The notes beneath the pieces are model-generated. The model saw nothing but the letters and a program-made list of their open reading frames with translations. It was not told the origin of the DNA and did not search any database. A stretch of DNA of 64,000 nucleotides from an uncultured Propionibacterium sp. (lineage in GTDB: Bacteria; Actinomycetota; Actinomycetes; Propionibacteriales; Propionibacteriaceae): positions 11,794 through 75,793 of the forward strand of contig CALHWB010000018.1 of assembly GCA_938036835.1 (NCBI GenBank), written 5' to 3'. A program made the translations under genes and the position numbers. Below, piece after piece: positions 33,266 through 42,878 of this stretch. Numbering within the stretch: position 1 is the first letter of the stretch; each line of letters starts with the position of its first letter.

Positions 33266-33306
33266 GATCGGGGTTGCTTGACGAAAGGCAACCCCGATCT
33301 GGTTTT
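33266..33306 (+). terminator. Strong intrinsic terminator
   Basis: GATCGGGGTTGC and GCAACCCCGATC form a perfect 12-bp stem with a 10-base loop, followed by TGGTTTT. It lies 114 bases after the DUF3800 stop and is the clearest Rho-independent terminator in the window. Confidence 0.85.
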
Positions 33307-33577
33307 GTCAGTCCCACTCGGCAGGCTACTGAGCATGCACTACCTCTGGCAGCGCTGCCGGGCTTTGGCTCGCTGGATCGTGCCGCAATTCGATCACCCA
33401 CAGGTTTGTGCACATCGAGCGCGGGCCAGTCGTTGTCTACCGGCAGGTCCTGGCCGTGCTGCCTGTCGATGAGGGCCGGGGGAGGCGCCCCTGCTCAGCG
33501 GAGCGCACGGTGGCAGGCTGGCTCCGCACTGGTGACGTCCGGTCAGATTCGCGCCGGCGGCCAGGGCGATCGGCCGC

Positions 33578-33760
33578 CCGGATGCGGCACCGCACATGCT
33601 GCGTCACACCGCTGTTACGCTGGCGATCCACGGCGGGGCGGACGTGAAAGCCGTGCAGCGGACGACCGCTGCGATGACCCTGGATGCCTACGGCCACCTG
33701 TGGGATCGCGGGCTGGACGACGTGGCCGGGCGCATAGACCGGCTGATCGCCGATTCCTGA
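33578..33760 (+). pseudogene. Tyrosine integrase C-terminal stub
   Basis: The frame contains PHMLRHTAVTLAIHGGADVKAVQR and then TMTLDAYGHLW-like AAMTLDAYGHLWDRGLDDVA. These are the Arg-His box II region and the Tyr-containing end of phage-type tyrosine integrases. The usual MLGH segment between the two is deleted, and no N-terminal part is present. It is therefore inactive. Its position just inside the degraded att site is where an element's integrase gene is expected. Confidence 0.78.
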
Positions 33761-33808
33761 CCGGTACCGTGCCGGTACCAAGCGTCTACGATTGGGCCTG
33801 TTGCCGGT

Positions 33809-33850
33809 CTTGTGAGCGGGGGCGAGAGCCCGGCTCCCTCCGGGGCCGCC
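33809..33850 (+). repeat. Degenerate att site, copy of the tRNA-Thr 3' half
   Basis: CTTGTGAGCGGGGG...CTCCCTCCGGGG..CGCC aligns with the anticodon-loop-to-3'-end part of the tRNA (from 32073), with a few substitutions and small gaps. It marks the right end of the integrated element, about 45 bases from the manA stop. Confidence 0.7.
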
Positions 33851-33894
33851 CGGTCGGGTGGCCATTGGCCTGCTTCTGGGCTCGTCGGGACCGG

Positions 33895-35088
33895 TCAGGC
33901 GTCGATGCCGGTGGCTGCCAGGAAGGCCACACCGTCCCCGCTGATCCCGACCTCGGCGCCGGCCTTGATGAAGGTGGCCGAGCCGCGCGGTAGCACCAGG
34001 GCATCCGATCCGGTGGACACGCCGATCTCGCCCTCGGTGGTGAGCAGGATACGTCCGGACGTCTCGGCGGGCGCATCGATCAACCGGCCCGGCCTGGCGT
34101 CCACCCGCCAGACGGCGAAGGCTCGCTCACCGCAGTTGTAATGCCACAGTCCCGGAGCCTCCGGCTCGGGCACCAGCAGGGGAATCGGGCCCGGGGTGAA
34201 GTCGACCACCTGCACCAGGGCCGCCGGATCGATGTGTTTGTGGGTCAGGCCGCCGCGCAGCACGTTGTCGGAAGACCCCAGCACCTCCAGACCGGTACCC
34301 CGCAGATAGGCATGCATCGTGCCCGGCCGGATATGCAGGGCCTCACCGGGTTGCAGGGTGCGCCGGTTCATCAACAGTGCCGCCAGCAGGCTGGGGTCAC
34401 CGGGGAAATACTCGTCCAGTTCGACCGCGGTGCAGGCGAACTCGCCTACCGGCCCGGGATCTGCCACGTGGTTCACCGCCGCGGTGACCACATCGGTGAC
34501 CGCCCCCCGGCGCTGCTCGTCCAATACGAGGCAGTCGAGGAAGACCTCGGCCAGCCCCGCCGCGCCGTGCCGGTGGCGTAGCGGGGCGATTATCTCGGCT
34601 GCCTGCCGGCTCAGGCCGATGGCGCTGAACAGTTCCACGGTTTCCTCCGGCACCCGGAACCCGGCTAACGCCTCGAATGGGGTGAGGGCCACCAACACCT
34701 CGGGTTTGTCCCAGGGATCCTTGAAGGTGCGCTCGGCCGCATCCACCGGGATGTCGGCGGCCTCTTCCCGGGCGAAACCCTCCTGGGCGGCCACGCGATT
34801 CGGATGGGCCTGCAGGCTCAACGGCTTGGCCGCCGAAAGCACCTTCATCATGAAAGGCAGGCGGCAGTCGAATTCCAGGATGGCCGAATCCCCGAGCAGA
34901 TCCGGGTTGTCGCCGATCACCTCGTCCAGGCGCCTGCTGCCCAGGGTGGCCGGCCCGCCCGGATGGGCGCCCAGCCAGTACTCGGCCATCGGACGGCCAT
35001 CCGGTCGGATTCCCAGTAGTTCGGCAATGGCATCGGTGGATCCCCAGTCGTAATGCTTGATCTGGCCAAGCAGCGGCTCCACGGCCAC
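33895..35088 (-). CDS. manA: Mannose-6-phosphate isomerase, class I
   Basis: This 397-residue type I enzyme has zinc-site motifs PLSLQAHPN and GEALHIRPGTMHAYLRGTGLEVLGSSDNVLRGGLTHKHID, and the N-terminal YDWGSTDAIAELLG. It interconverts mannose-6-phosphate and fructose-6-phosphate for GDP-mannose synthesis or mannose use. It stands alone on the minus strand. The start is GTG with GGGAG close by. Confidence 0.94.
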   Translation of the reverse strand: MAVEPLLGQIKHYDWGSTDAIAELLGIRPDGRPMAEYWLGAHPGGPATLGSRRLDEVIGDNPDLLGDSAILEFDCRLPFMMKVLSAAKPLSLQAHPNRVAAQEGFAREEAADIPVDAAERTFKDPWDKPEVLVALTPFEALAGFRVPEETVELFSAIGLSRQAAEIIAPLRHRHGAAGLAEVFLDCLVLDEQRRGAVTDVVTAAVNHVADPGPVGEFACTAVELDEYFPGDPSLLAALLMNRRTLQPGEALHIRPGTMHAYLRGTGLEVLGSSDNVLRGGLTHKHIDPAALVQVVDFTPGPIPLLVPEPEAPGLWHYNCGERAFAVWRVDARPGRLIDAPAETSGRILLTTEGEIGVSTGSDALVLPRGSATFIKAGAEVGISGDGVAFLAATGIDA

Positions 35089-35331
35089 CTCCCTAGAGTC
35101 TCGTGGCGCTCGTGCACCGACGATCCATCATACGCACCGGGTCGGCGCTGCCGTCGATGGTAATCCGGGATGGGTTACCCGATGCCGGTAGGGCGCCGCC
35201 CCAGGACGGGCCTGGTACACCAGATCCGGCGGGTACCGGTGCCCGGGCCCGCAGCCGCTCGGGTGGCGCCCGATCCGGTAGGCTAGTGGCGCCCCGCCCG
35301 GGCGGAGAATGACATCGATGTGATTCGGCAC

Positions 35332-35337
35332 TAGGCT
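35332..35337 (+). promoter_or_regulatory. Leaderless -10 element of the DUF3263 gene
   Basis: TAGGCT ends 6 bases before the ATG at 35344. Confidence 0.5.
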
Positions 35338-35343
35338 GAAGCC

Positions 35344-35628
35344 ATGACCGAGGCTTTGCAAAATCAGGTGACGGTCGGCAACCCGCTGACCGAACGTGAG
35401 ATGGCCATCCTCGACTTCGAAGGTCGCTGGTGGCATGCCTCGGCCCCCAAGGATCAGGCGATCCGGCAGGAGTTCGATCTGTCGGCCTCGCGCTACTACC
35501 AGATTCTCAATCGGCTGATGGATCGCCCCGAAGCCCTGGAGCACTCCAGGCTGCTCGTCAAGCGCCTTCGCCGGCAGCGTGCGGAACGCCAGCGGCTGCG
35601 TTCGGCGGCACGACTCAATGCGCGCTGA
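35344..35628 (+). CDS. DUF3263 protein
   Basis: This 94-residue actinobacterial protein contains LTEREMAILDFEGRWW and a helix-turn-helix-like ASRYYQILNRLMDRPEALEH. It ends in an Arg-rich tail, which would suit nucleic-acid binding. Function is unknown, though a regulatory role is commonly supposed for DUF3263. A leaderless promoter supports the start. Confidence 0.87.
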   Translation: MTEALQNQVTVGNPLTEREMAILDFEGRWWHASAPKDQAIRQEFDLSASRYYQILNRLMDRPEALEHSRLLVKRLRRQRAERQRLRSAARLNAR

Positions 35629-35675
35629 GCCGGCTGCGCGCCTTCCATTACCGTAAAAGACCGGCCGGCGGCGGA

Positions 35676-36137
35676 TCAACGCCGGCCGATGCGCCGCCAG
35701 ACCTTGCGGCGCGGGGCAGGGACGTAGCCCCCCTTGGCCAGGCCGGCCCGCACCTCGAAGGGGTTCGCACCGTGCCAAGTGCCGGTCAGCAGCCAACTCC
35801 ACAGGTTCGCCAGCAGGTACAGCGGCAGGAACGGCAAGCCGAGGCAGCAGGCCCACTGGCGGGCGTGGGCGGCCTCATGCTCCAGCACGCCGGGGTGCCG
35901 AGCGGTCAGCGTGGCCAGTTCCCCGTTCGGGACGATGACCACGCTGCCCATCGTGAAGGCTCCGGCGTCCGGAAACCGCAGCCGGTAGCGTTCGCCGAGC
36001 CAGAGCCGCCGGGGGCCGCGGCTGATCTGGGCCCGGCCGATGCTCGCCACCAGCAACCCCAGCGGGGTCGTCAGATTCACCCAGTTGGCCACCGCCCGTA
36101 GCCGATCGGCCCGGCCGGATTCCGCAGGCAGGCTCAT
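35676..36137 (-). CDS. Hypothetical membrane protein with HExxH motif
   Basis: This 153-residue protein has hydrophobic stretches at about 25-40 and 105-125. Between them is VLEHEAAHARQWACCLG, with a zinc-peptidase-like HExxH (HEAAH). The C-terminus is basic. It could be a reduced M48/DUF-type metallopeptidase or only a structural relative; I do not recognise the family. The frame runs on antisense through groEL, but the ATG at 36137 is the sensible start because everything upstream of it lies opposite groEL and its promoter. Confidence 0.62.
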   Translation of the reverse strand: MSLPAESGRADRLRAVANWVNLTTPLGLLVASIGRAQISRGPRRLWLGERYRLRFPDAGAFTMGSVVIVPNGELATLTARHPGVLEHEAAHARQWACCLGLPFLPLYLLANLWSWLLTGTWHGANPFEVRAGLAKGGYVPAPRRKVWRRIGRR

Positions 36138-36245
36138 GCATCTAGTCTGCCGGAACCGAACCCGGTCGAGGCCATGCCGGCCACGGCGATCTTCCGTGGC
36201 CGTGCCGCCGCAAGAGACTTTCGATAACGCAGAAGGCCGCCGCCA

Positions 36246-36275
36246 TTTGCACTCCCCATCGTCGAGTGCTAAGAA
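36246..36275 (+). promoter_or_regulatory. groEL promoter overlapping the first CIRCE operator
   Basis: TTTGCACTC-N9-GAGTGCTAA (36246-36272) matches the CIRCE consensus at all but one arm position. A -35 TTGCAC (36247-36252) and, 17 bases on, a -10 TAAGAA (36270-36275) lie within or against it. HrcA binding here would block RNA polymerase directly. Confidence 0.8.
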
Positions 36276-36280
36276 TGTAG

Positions 36281-36307
36281 CTGGCACTTTCAACCGGGGA
36301 GTGCCAG
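36281..36307 (+). promoter_or_regulatory. Second CIRCE operator upstream of groEL
   Basis: CTGGCACTT-N9-GAGTGCCAG is a second 9-9-9 inverted repeat with a single arm mismatch, beginning 8 bases after the first and just downstream of the -10. Two tandem CIRCE elements suggest tight HrcA repression. Confidence 0.78.
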
Positions 36308-36425
36308 CAGCAGGCCGGGCTGCCGGTGAGGCCGAAGGGCCGTCCGTCGCGGGCACCAGTGACCGGCTGACCACAGGACAATCAATCGGGGCGTGGCCCC
36401 GGGGCATGAGGATTCCCACCGAACC

Positions 36426-38045
<1,620 letters not shown>

Positions 38046-38060
38046 TCGATCGGTTCGCGC

Positions 38061-38094
38061 GCAGGGGCGGTCTCCCACCGGAGACCGCCCCTGC
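38061..38094 (+). terminator. groEL terminator hairpin
   Basis: GCAGGGGCGGTCTCC and GGAGACCGCCCCTGC form a perfect 15-bp stem with loop CACC, 16 bases after the groEL stop. A weak GGCGTT follows. Confidence 0.8.
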
Positions 38095-38222
38095 GGCGTT
38101 CCCGGGGCGAACCATTTCGTGGGCCATGACCGGGCCACGATGGACAACAGGCCATGGTTATGGTTCACCGCTATCGCGTTGCACGTTTCCGGTAGCGGGC
38201 CGCACCTGAAAGACTTGCAGTC

Positions 38223-39212
38223 ATGTGGTCCGGGGACGACTGGGGTGAGCGCGTCGATGTGTCCGACTGGTGCGAGGACTACCGCGAGCCGGTCGGTTCG
38301 TCAAAAGCTAAAGTTAGTTGGCTGGTCGAGCCCGGTAAGCGTGACGATCTCTGGCTGCACAAGGATGTGCCCGGCCACAAGAACGGATCGGTTCCCGGCA
38401 CCGATTGGGCCGAAGTGATCGCCTCCCGAGTAGGGGAATCGCTCGGTGTGCCGTGCGCAAAAACGCGACTGTGCCGGCGAGCGGGAAGACGGGGCTCGCT
38501 GTCTTATAACGTGAGGTCGTCGGGCTATGACTTCGTGGCGGGCGGCGACTACCTCAAGAGTCTGGGAGTTCCCGGCTATGTGCGCTATCGCCCCAAGGAC
38601 GAGGTTCGTGACGAGGCCAAGGCTCGTGACCCTTGCCCTGGAGTCAAGCGCCCGGGACACCATCTGAAGAACATCCGGGAAGCGCTTAGCAGAATCGGAC
38701 CCCCTGAATCATTTGCCGGTGACGGCTCCTGGAGCGGCTTCGACGTGTTCGTGGGTTTCCTCATCCTGGACGCCATCATCGCCAACCAGGATCGGCATGA
38801 GGATAACTGGGCCGTACTGCGCGCGCAGTTATCAACCGGCAGGGACCTACTGGCCGCGTCCTACGACCACGGCAGCAGCTTGGGCCACAACCTGCTGGAT
38901 TCAAAGCGCGAGGCCATGCTACGGAACCGCGAAGAGCTTTCGGCGTTTGCCTGTAGGGGAAAGGCGAAGCGCTTCGAACACAGCGAAAGCCGCGGGCCGG
39001 TGACGCTAGTCAAGCTGGCAGCGGAGGCAATGGAGATGGTTGACCCCGCTGTGGCTAGCTGGTGGCGTGACCGTCTCAAGGAGTTTAAACTAGCATCAAT
39101 CCATGAAATCATCGGCGCGCTCCAGGGAATGTCACCCACCGAATCTAAGTTTGTCAGTGAACTACTGGACCTGAATCTTGGGAGGGTACGCGATGCGCTC
39201 GGCTGTTCTTGA
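38223..39212 (+). CDS. HipT/HipA-like serine/threonine kinase, putative toxin
   Basis: This 329-residue protein has the core of HipA-type kinases but lacks the HipA N-terminal subdomain. Landmarks are a candidate ATP Lys in LWLHKDVPG, DWAEVIASRVGESLGVP, the catalytic loop GFLILDAIIANQDRHEDNW, and the metal-binding SYDHGSSLG. HipA/HipT toxins phosphorylate aminoacyl-tRNA synthetases and arrest growth. The following overlapping gene carries the missing HipS-like part. GC content is lower than in groEL and CutC on either side, suggesting transfer. No strong Shine-Dalgarno sequence precedes the ATG. Confidence 0.8.
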   Translation: MWSGDDWGERVDVSDWCEDYREPVGSSKAKVSWLVEPGKRDDLWLHKDVPGHKNGSVPGTDWAEVIASRVGESLGVPCAKTRLCRRAGRRGSLSYNVRSSGYDFVAGGDYLKSLGVPGYVRYRPKDEVRDEAKARDPCPGVKRPGHHLKNIREALSRIGPPESFAGDGSWSGFDVFVGFLILDAIIANQDRHEDNWAVLRAQLSTGRDLLAASYDHGSSLGHNLLDSKREAMLRNREELSAFACRGKAKRFEHSESRGPVTLVKLAAEAMEMVDPAVASWWRDRLKEFKLASIHEIIGALQGMSPTESKFVSELLDLNLGRVRDALGCS

Positions 39213-40011
39213 TCCCACAACCACGAAGCATGGTTCGCAAGCGCGCGATGGCGAACTGCTGGTCATGTGGCAGCATCCCAGAACCCGACAAATCTTCCCG
39301 GTCGGTCGGCTCGCCCATGTGGGCAACCAGTTCCGGTTCTGCTACACCCAGGCTGCGAGAGACATCGAAGACTTCCGGCCCCTGCTCGGCTACCCGGAGT
39401 TGACCGAGGTCTATTCGAGTGACCAACTGCCGGCGTTGCTGGAGCAGCGGGTCATGTCGCCCAGGCGGCCCGATTTCGAGCAGTACGTGGGGATGCTCGG
39501 GTTGTCTGCCGGCCATGCGACCCCATGGGAGCAGGTGGTGGCATCCGGTGGCGGGCGCGCCGGCGACACCCTGCAGTTCATGCGCCTGCCAACGGCGGAA
39601 GACGGTCGTGCGCGAGCCCAGTTCCTGTGCAATGGTATCCGGCACATTCCCGGATACCGGGCCACCCTGCGCGGGCGTACGATCCGGGTGACGCGCGAGG
39701 AGCAGGATCGGGCACTGGATGGGCTGCGGGCCGGGTTAAGGCTGCACCTGGAACCCGAACCGGACAACCCAGAGGATGCGAACTCGGTACTGGTGATGGC
39801 TCAAGACGTTCCGCTTGGTTGGGTACCCCGCCTGCTGGCCCCCAGTATGGGTGAGCTAATGGCATCGGGCGTCACAGATGTCACCGTGGATCGAGTGGCG
39901 CCTGGTGCCCCAGCGCACCTGCGGCTCGTGTTAGAGCTTGATGCACCGGCGCCGCCCGGTTTCACATTCGACCCCGAGGGCCGTTGGGAGCCGCTGGCCG
40001 TCCAAGGATAG
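39193..40011 (+). CDS. HipS-like plus HIRAN domain protein, putative antitoxin
   Basis: This 272-residue protein has an N-terminal half (about 15-130) resembling HipA subdomain 1/HipS: GRLAHVGNQFRFCYTQAARD, FRPLLGYPELTEVYSS, RRPDFEQYVGMLGLS. Its C-terminal half is a HIRAN domain (about 165-250) with LHLEPEPDNPEDANSVLVM and LGWVPRLLAP. HIRAN domains bind DNA ends. Bicistronic Hip kinase operons with HipS-HIRAN partners have been described as putative toxin-antitoxin modules. The ATG at 39193 has GGGAGG 6 bases upstream and overlaps the kinase gene by 20 bases. Confidence 0.78.
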   Translation: MRSAVLDPTTTKHGSQARDGELLVMWQHPRTRQIFPVGRLAHVGNQFRFCYTQAARDIEDFRPLLGYPELTEVYSSDQLPALLEQRVMSPRRPDFEQYVGMLGLSAGHATPWEQVVASGGGRAGDTLQFMRLPTAEDGRARAQFLCNGIRHIPGYRATLRGRTIRVTREEQDRALDGLRAGLRLHLEPEPDNPEDANSVLVMAQDVPLGWVPRLLAPSMGELMASGVTDVTVDRVAPGAPAHLRLVLELDAPAPPGFTFDPEGRWEPLAVQG

Positions 40012-40185
40012 GCAATCGGGATCGAGCTGCCCGGCAGCGCAGTCGGCGCCCGGTATCCGGTCCGGGGATCCCTGAGGATTGAAACCTGCCGGTCGGCGGC
40101 GTCGTGCCTGGACGCCCGGCCGGGCCGCCGACTGCCACCGGCGGGGGTACTGGGCAAAACCGCTGCCGGGCGGCAGCATGGTGAC

Positions 40186-40884
40186 ATGGCAGGTCTGCTT
40201 GAGGTTGTGGTGCTCGGCGCCGGGGACGCCCGGCGGGCCGAGGACGGCGGTGCCGACCGGCTGATGCTGGTCGGCGGGCTGACCGGCCAGGGCACCTCCC
40301 CGGAACCTGGCTTGGTCGAGCGGGTCCGGGCGGTCACCACCGTGCCCATCAGGCCGCTGCTGCGGCTGCGGGAGGGCTATCGAACCGATGGCGGCGAGAT
40401 GGCCCGGCTGCACGGCCTGGCGGCGAGCTATCTGGCCGCCGGCGCCGAAGGCATGGTGCTCGGCTTCCTGGATGGCTATTCCGCCGTCGATGTCGAGGTG
40501 ATAACCGAACTGGCCGCCGGCGGCGGCTGGCCCTGGACCTTCGACCATGCCATCGACCGCAGCCTGGACCCCGATGACGCCTGGCGTCGGCTGTTGGGCC
40601 TACCGGGCCTCGATCAGGTGCTCACCGCCGGTTCCAGCCGGGGCCTCGCGGTAGGACTGGAGGACCTGCTGGCCCGGGCCCGCCAGGACGAGCGGATCGC
40701 CGGGCTGATCATGGCAGGCGGCGGCCTGACTCCCGAACATGTGGCCTGGCTGAGCAGGGCCGGAGTGCACAGCTTCCAGATCGGGCCACAGGCGCGTCCC
40801 GGCGGGGACTTCTCGGCCGGGGTGGCCACCGCGCTGGTGCGCAGCTGGCGGATCGTCCTGGACTCCGAACCGGCCCGGCGGTGA
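40186..40884 (+). CDS. cutC: CutC family protein
   Basis: This 232-residue TIM-barrel protein matches the CutC family: EVVVLGAGDARRAEDGGADRLMLVGGLTGQGTSPEPGLV, PIRPLLRLREGY, GMVLGFLDGYSAVDVE and FDHAIDRSLDPDDAW. CutC was linked to copper tolerance in E. coli, but its biochemical role is uncertain. No neighbouring metal genes are seen. The 174 bases upstream hold no gene. Confidence 0.9.
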   Translation: MAGLLEVVVLGAGDARRAEDGGADRLMLVGGLTGQGTSPEPGLVERVRAVTTVPIRPLLRLREGYRTDGGEMARLHGLAASYLAAGAEGMVLGFLDGYSAVDVEVITELAAGGGWPWTFDHAIDRSLDPDDAWRRLLGLPGLDQVLTAGSSRGLAVGLEDLLARARQDERIAGLIMAGGGLTPEHVAWLSRAGVHSFQIGPQARPGGDFSAGVATALVRSWRIVLDSEPARR

Positions 40885-40962
40885 CCGCGGCGCCGGGCAG
40901 CTGCGGCAGGCGGACGGTTCGGTGACGCCCGGTTCCGGCACCGGCCTGGCGGCGCCGGCGTC

Positions 40963-40968
40963 TAGGCT
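40963..40968 (+). promoter_or_regulatory. Leaderless -10 element of the NUDIX-galK operon
   Basis: TAGGCT ends 6 bases before the ATG at 40975. It probably drives NUDIX, galK and the UDP-sugar pyrophosphorylase together. Confidence 0.5.
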
Positions 40969-40974
40969 GCCGCT

Positions 40975-41607
40975 ATGAGCGTTGAGGATCGTCGTCCGCT
41001 TGTTGCGGTGCCGCCCCCGCAGCGGCCACTCCGCACCCGGCGGGCCGCCCGGGTGGTCGTCCGGGCCGCCGGGCGGGTGCTGCTGCTGGCCGATACCGAT
41101 CCCGGCCTGCCCGGCTCCGGATGGTGGGTCACCCCGGGCGGCGGACTGGACACCGGCGAAGACTTCCGGGCCGCGGCCGTCCGCGAACTGCTTGAGGAGA
41201 CCGGCCTACAGGTGGCCGCCTCGGATCTGGTGGGGCCGCTGGCCCGCCGGGTGGTGCGGCACGGCTATAGCGACCAGGTGCTGGTGCAGGCCGAGGAATT
41301 CTTTGCGCTCGACCTGCCGGCGGTCTTCGAGCCGGACACCACCGGATTCACCGCCGAGGAGCGGGCCACCATCGCCGGAGCGCGCTGGTTCAGGCTGGAC
41401 GAGTTGGGTGGCATCACGGTGTGGCCGGCCCAACTGGCCGGCCTGCTCGATGCCGCAGGTCAGCCCGGACCCGTCGATTGGGGGGACATGGAGGAATCCA
41501 CCGTCCCGGTCCGGCTTGGCCACCGCGGCTGCGATCGGGTACCGCCGCCGGCCCGGCTGGGGGCGGCTGGCGACCCCGCATCGGCAGCCACCCGGGGAAA
41601 CGGCTGA
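40975..41607 (+). CDS. NUDIX hydrolase
   Basis: This 210-residue protein has a full Nudix box, GGGLDTGEDFRAAAVRELLEETGL (residues about 57-80), on a standard beta-alpha-beta fold. Nudix enzymes hydrolyse nucleoside diphosphates linked to another group. The C-terminal 40 residues are Pro/Arg-rich and overlap the galK start (TGATG). The link to galK and a nucleotidyltransferase suggests a nucleotide-sugar or house-cleaning role, but the substrate is unknown. Confidence 0.87.
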   Translation: MSVEDRRPLVAVPPPQRPLRTRRAARVVVRAAGRVLLLADTDPGLPGSGWWVTPGGGLDTGEDFRAAAVRELLEETGLQVAASDLVGPLARRVVRHGYSDQVLVQAEEFFALDLPAVFEPDTTGFTAEERATIAGARWFRLDELGGITVWPAQLAGLLDAAGQPGPVDWGDMEESTVPVRLGHRGCDRVPPPARLGAAGDPASAATRGNG

Positions 41608-42878
41608 TGCCCGGCGAGCGGCAGCCGCAAGACCCCGCCCGGCGGGCGGCAGCCCTGTTTGCTGCGACGTTCGGGGGGCAACCCCAGCTTCTCGGACGAG
41701 GCCCGGGGCGGGTGAATCTGATCGGCGAGCACACCGACTACAACGAAGGTTTCGCGCTGCCCTTCGCCATCGATCGCGTCACCTGCGCCGCGGCACGGCT
41801 GCGTCCCGACCGGCAGATCGGGTTGGTCACCGAGTTCGCTCCCGGAGTGGTGCACAGCCAGCTCGACCGGCTCGGCCAGGCCACCGGCACCGGGTCGGGC
41901 TGGGCCGGCTACCCGCTGGGGATCGTCTGGGCGCTAGGTGAGGCAGGCGCCGACCTGACGGCGCTGCCCGGATTCGAGGTGGCCTTCGCCTCCGATGTGC
42001 CGGTTGGGGCCGGGCTGTCGAGTTCGGCGGCCATCGAGACCGCCATCGGTGTCGCGCTCAACGAACTGTGGGGACTCGGCCTGGACCGCCGCAGCCTGGC
42101 CCGGGTGGGCCAGCGGGCCGAGAACGTGGTGGTCGGTGCGCCGACCGGCATCATGGATCAGACCGCCGCCCTGTCGGGCGGCCCGGACTGCGCGGTGCTG
42201 CTGGACTGCCGCAGCCTGGCCATCGAATTGGTGCCGTTGGGGTTGCCGGCGGCCGGCCTCGGGGTGGTGGTGATCGACAGCCGCGTGGCCCACGCCCACG
42301 CCGATGGCGGCTATCGCAACCGGCGGGCGGCCTGCGAGCATGCTGCGGCGGCGATCGGCGTCCGGGCGCTGCGCGATCTGGCGGTGCCGGATCTGCCCGC
42401 CGCGGCAGATGCGCTGGACGAGGTCGCCTTCCGGCGGGTCCGTCATGTGGTGACCGAGAACCAGCGGGTGCTGGCTACGGCGGCCATGCTGCGTGCCGGG
42501 GCTCCCCGGGGCATCGGCGATCTGCTGCTCGCCTCGCACGCCTCGATGCGCGATGACTTCGAGATCTCGACTCCCGAGCTGGACACCGCGGTGACCGCCG
42601 CGGTGCGGGCCGGGGCGCTGGGTGCCCGCATGACCGGCGGCGGATTCGGCGGTTCGGTGATCGCGTTGACCGAGCAGGAGGCGATCGCGCAGGTGGGTCG
42701 GGCCGTTCGGCGCGCCTACCGGGGCGCCGGTTTTGCCGAGCCGGGCATCTGCACGGTCCGGGCGGTGCCCGGCGCGACCGTGCTACCCGCCCCGGCGACA
42801 CCGGTGGCCCGGGCGGCCGCCCGAGACGGCGCCGCGGCCGGTACGCCGGATTCGAGGCGCGGCGGAGCGCGGTCGTGA
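41607..42878 (+). CDS. galK: Galactokinase
   Basis: This 423-residue GHMP kinase has the galactokinase signature GRVNLIGEHTDYNEGFALPFAI, the ATP loop VPVGAGLSSSAAIETA, GIMDQTAALSG and the C-terminal GARMTGGGFGGSVIAL. It phosphorylates galactose at C1. The C-terminal 35 residues are an extra Ala/Arg/Pro tail. It overlaps the NUDIX stop and the next gene by a few bases each. No galT or galE is adjacent; a UDPGP-family uridylyltransferase follows instead. Confidence 0.94.
   Translation: MPGERQPQDPARRAAALFAATFGGQPQLLGRGPGRVNLIGEHTDYNEGFALPFAIDRVTCAAARLRPDRQIGLVTEFAPGVVHSQLDRLGQATGTGSGWAGYPLGIVWALGEAGADLTALPGFEVAFASDVPVGAGLSSSAAIETAIGVALNELWGLGLDRRSLARVGQRAENVVVGAPTGIMDQTAALSGGPDCAVLLDCRSLAIELVPLGLPAAGLGVVVIDSRVAHAHADGGYRNRRAACEHAAAAIGVRALRDLAVPDLPAAADALDEVAFRRVRHVVTENQRVLATAAMLRAGAPRGIGDLLLASHASMRDDFEISTPELDTAVTAAVRAGALGARMTGGGFGGSVIALTEQEAIAQVGRAVRRAYRGAGFAEPGICTVRAVPGATVLPAPATPVARAAARDGAAAGTPDSRRGGARS

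Larger units (their letters stand above)
32073..33850. mobile_element. Decayed integrative element in the tRNA-Thr gene
   Basis: The tRNA-Thr 3' half (att left) and a degenerate copy of it (33809-33850, att right) bracket about 1.8 kb. Inside are a truncated lipoprotein, a DUF3800 gene, a strong terminator and the 3' stub of a tyrosine integrase. The interior is visibly less GC-rich than its surroundings, especially 32390-33200. Between 32115 and 32263 only a short open stretch is seen (ending in DSNQN, stop at about 32248), probably another gene remnant. Between 33307 and 33577 no gene is recognisable. Confidence 0.75.
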
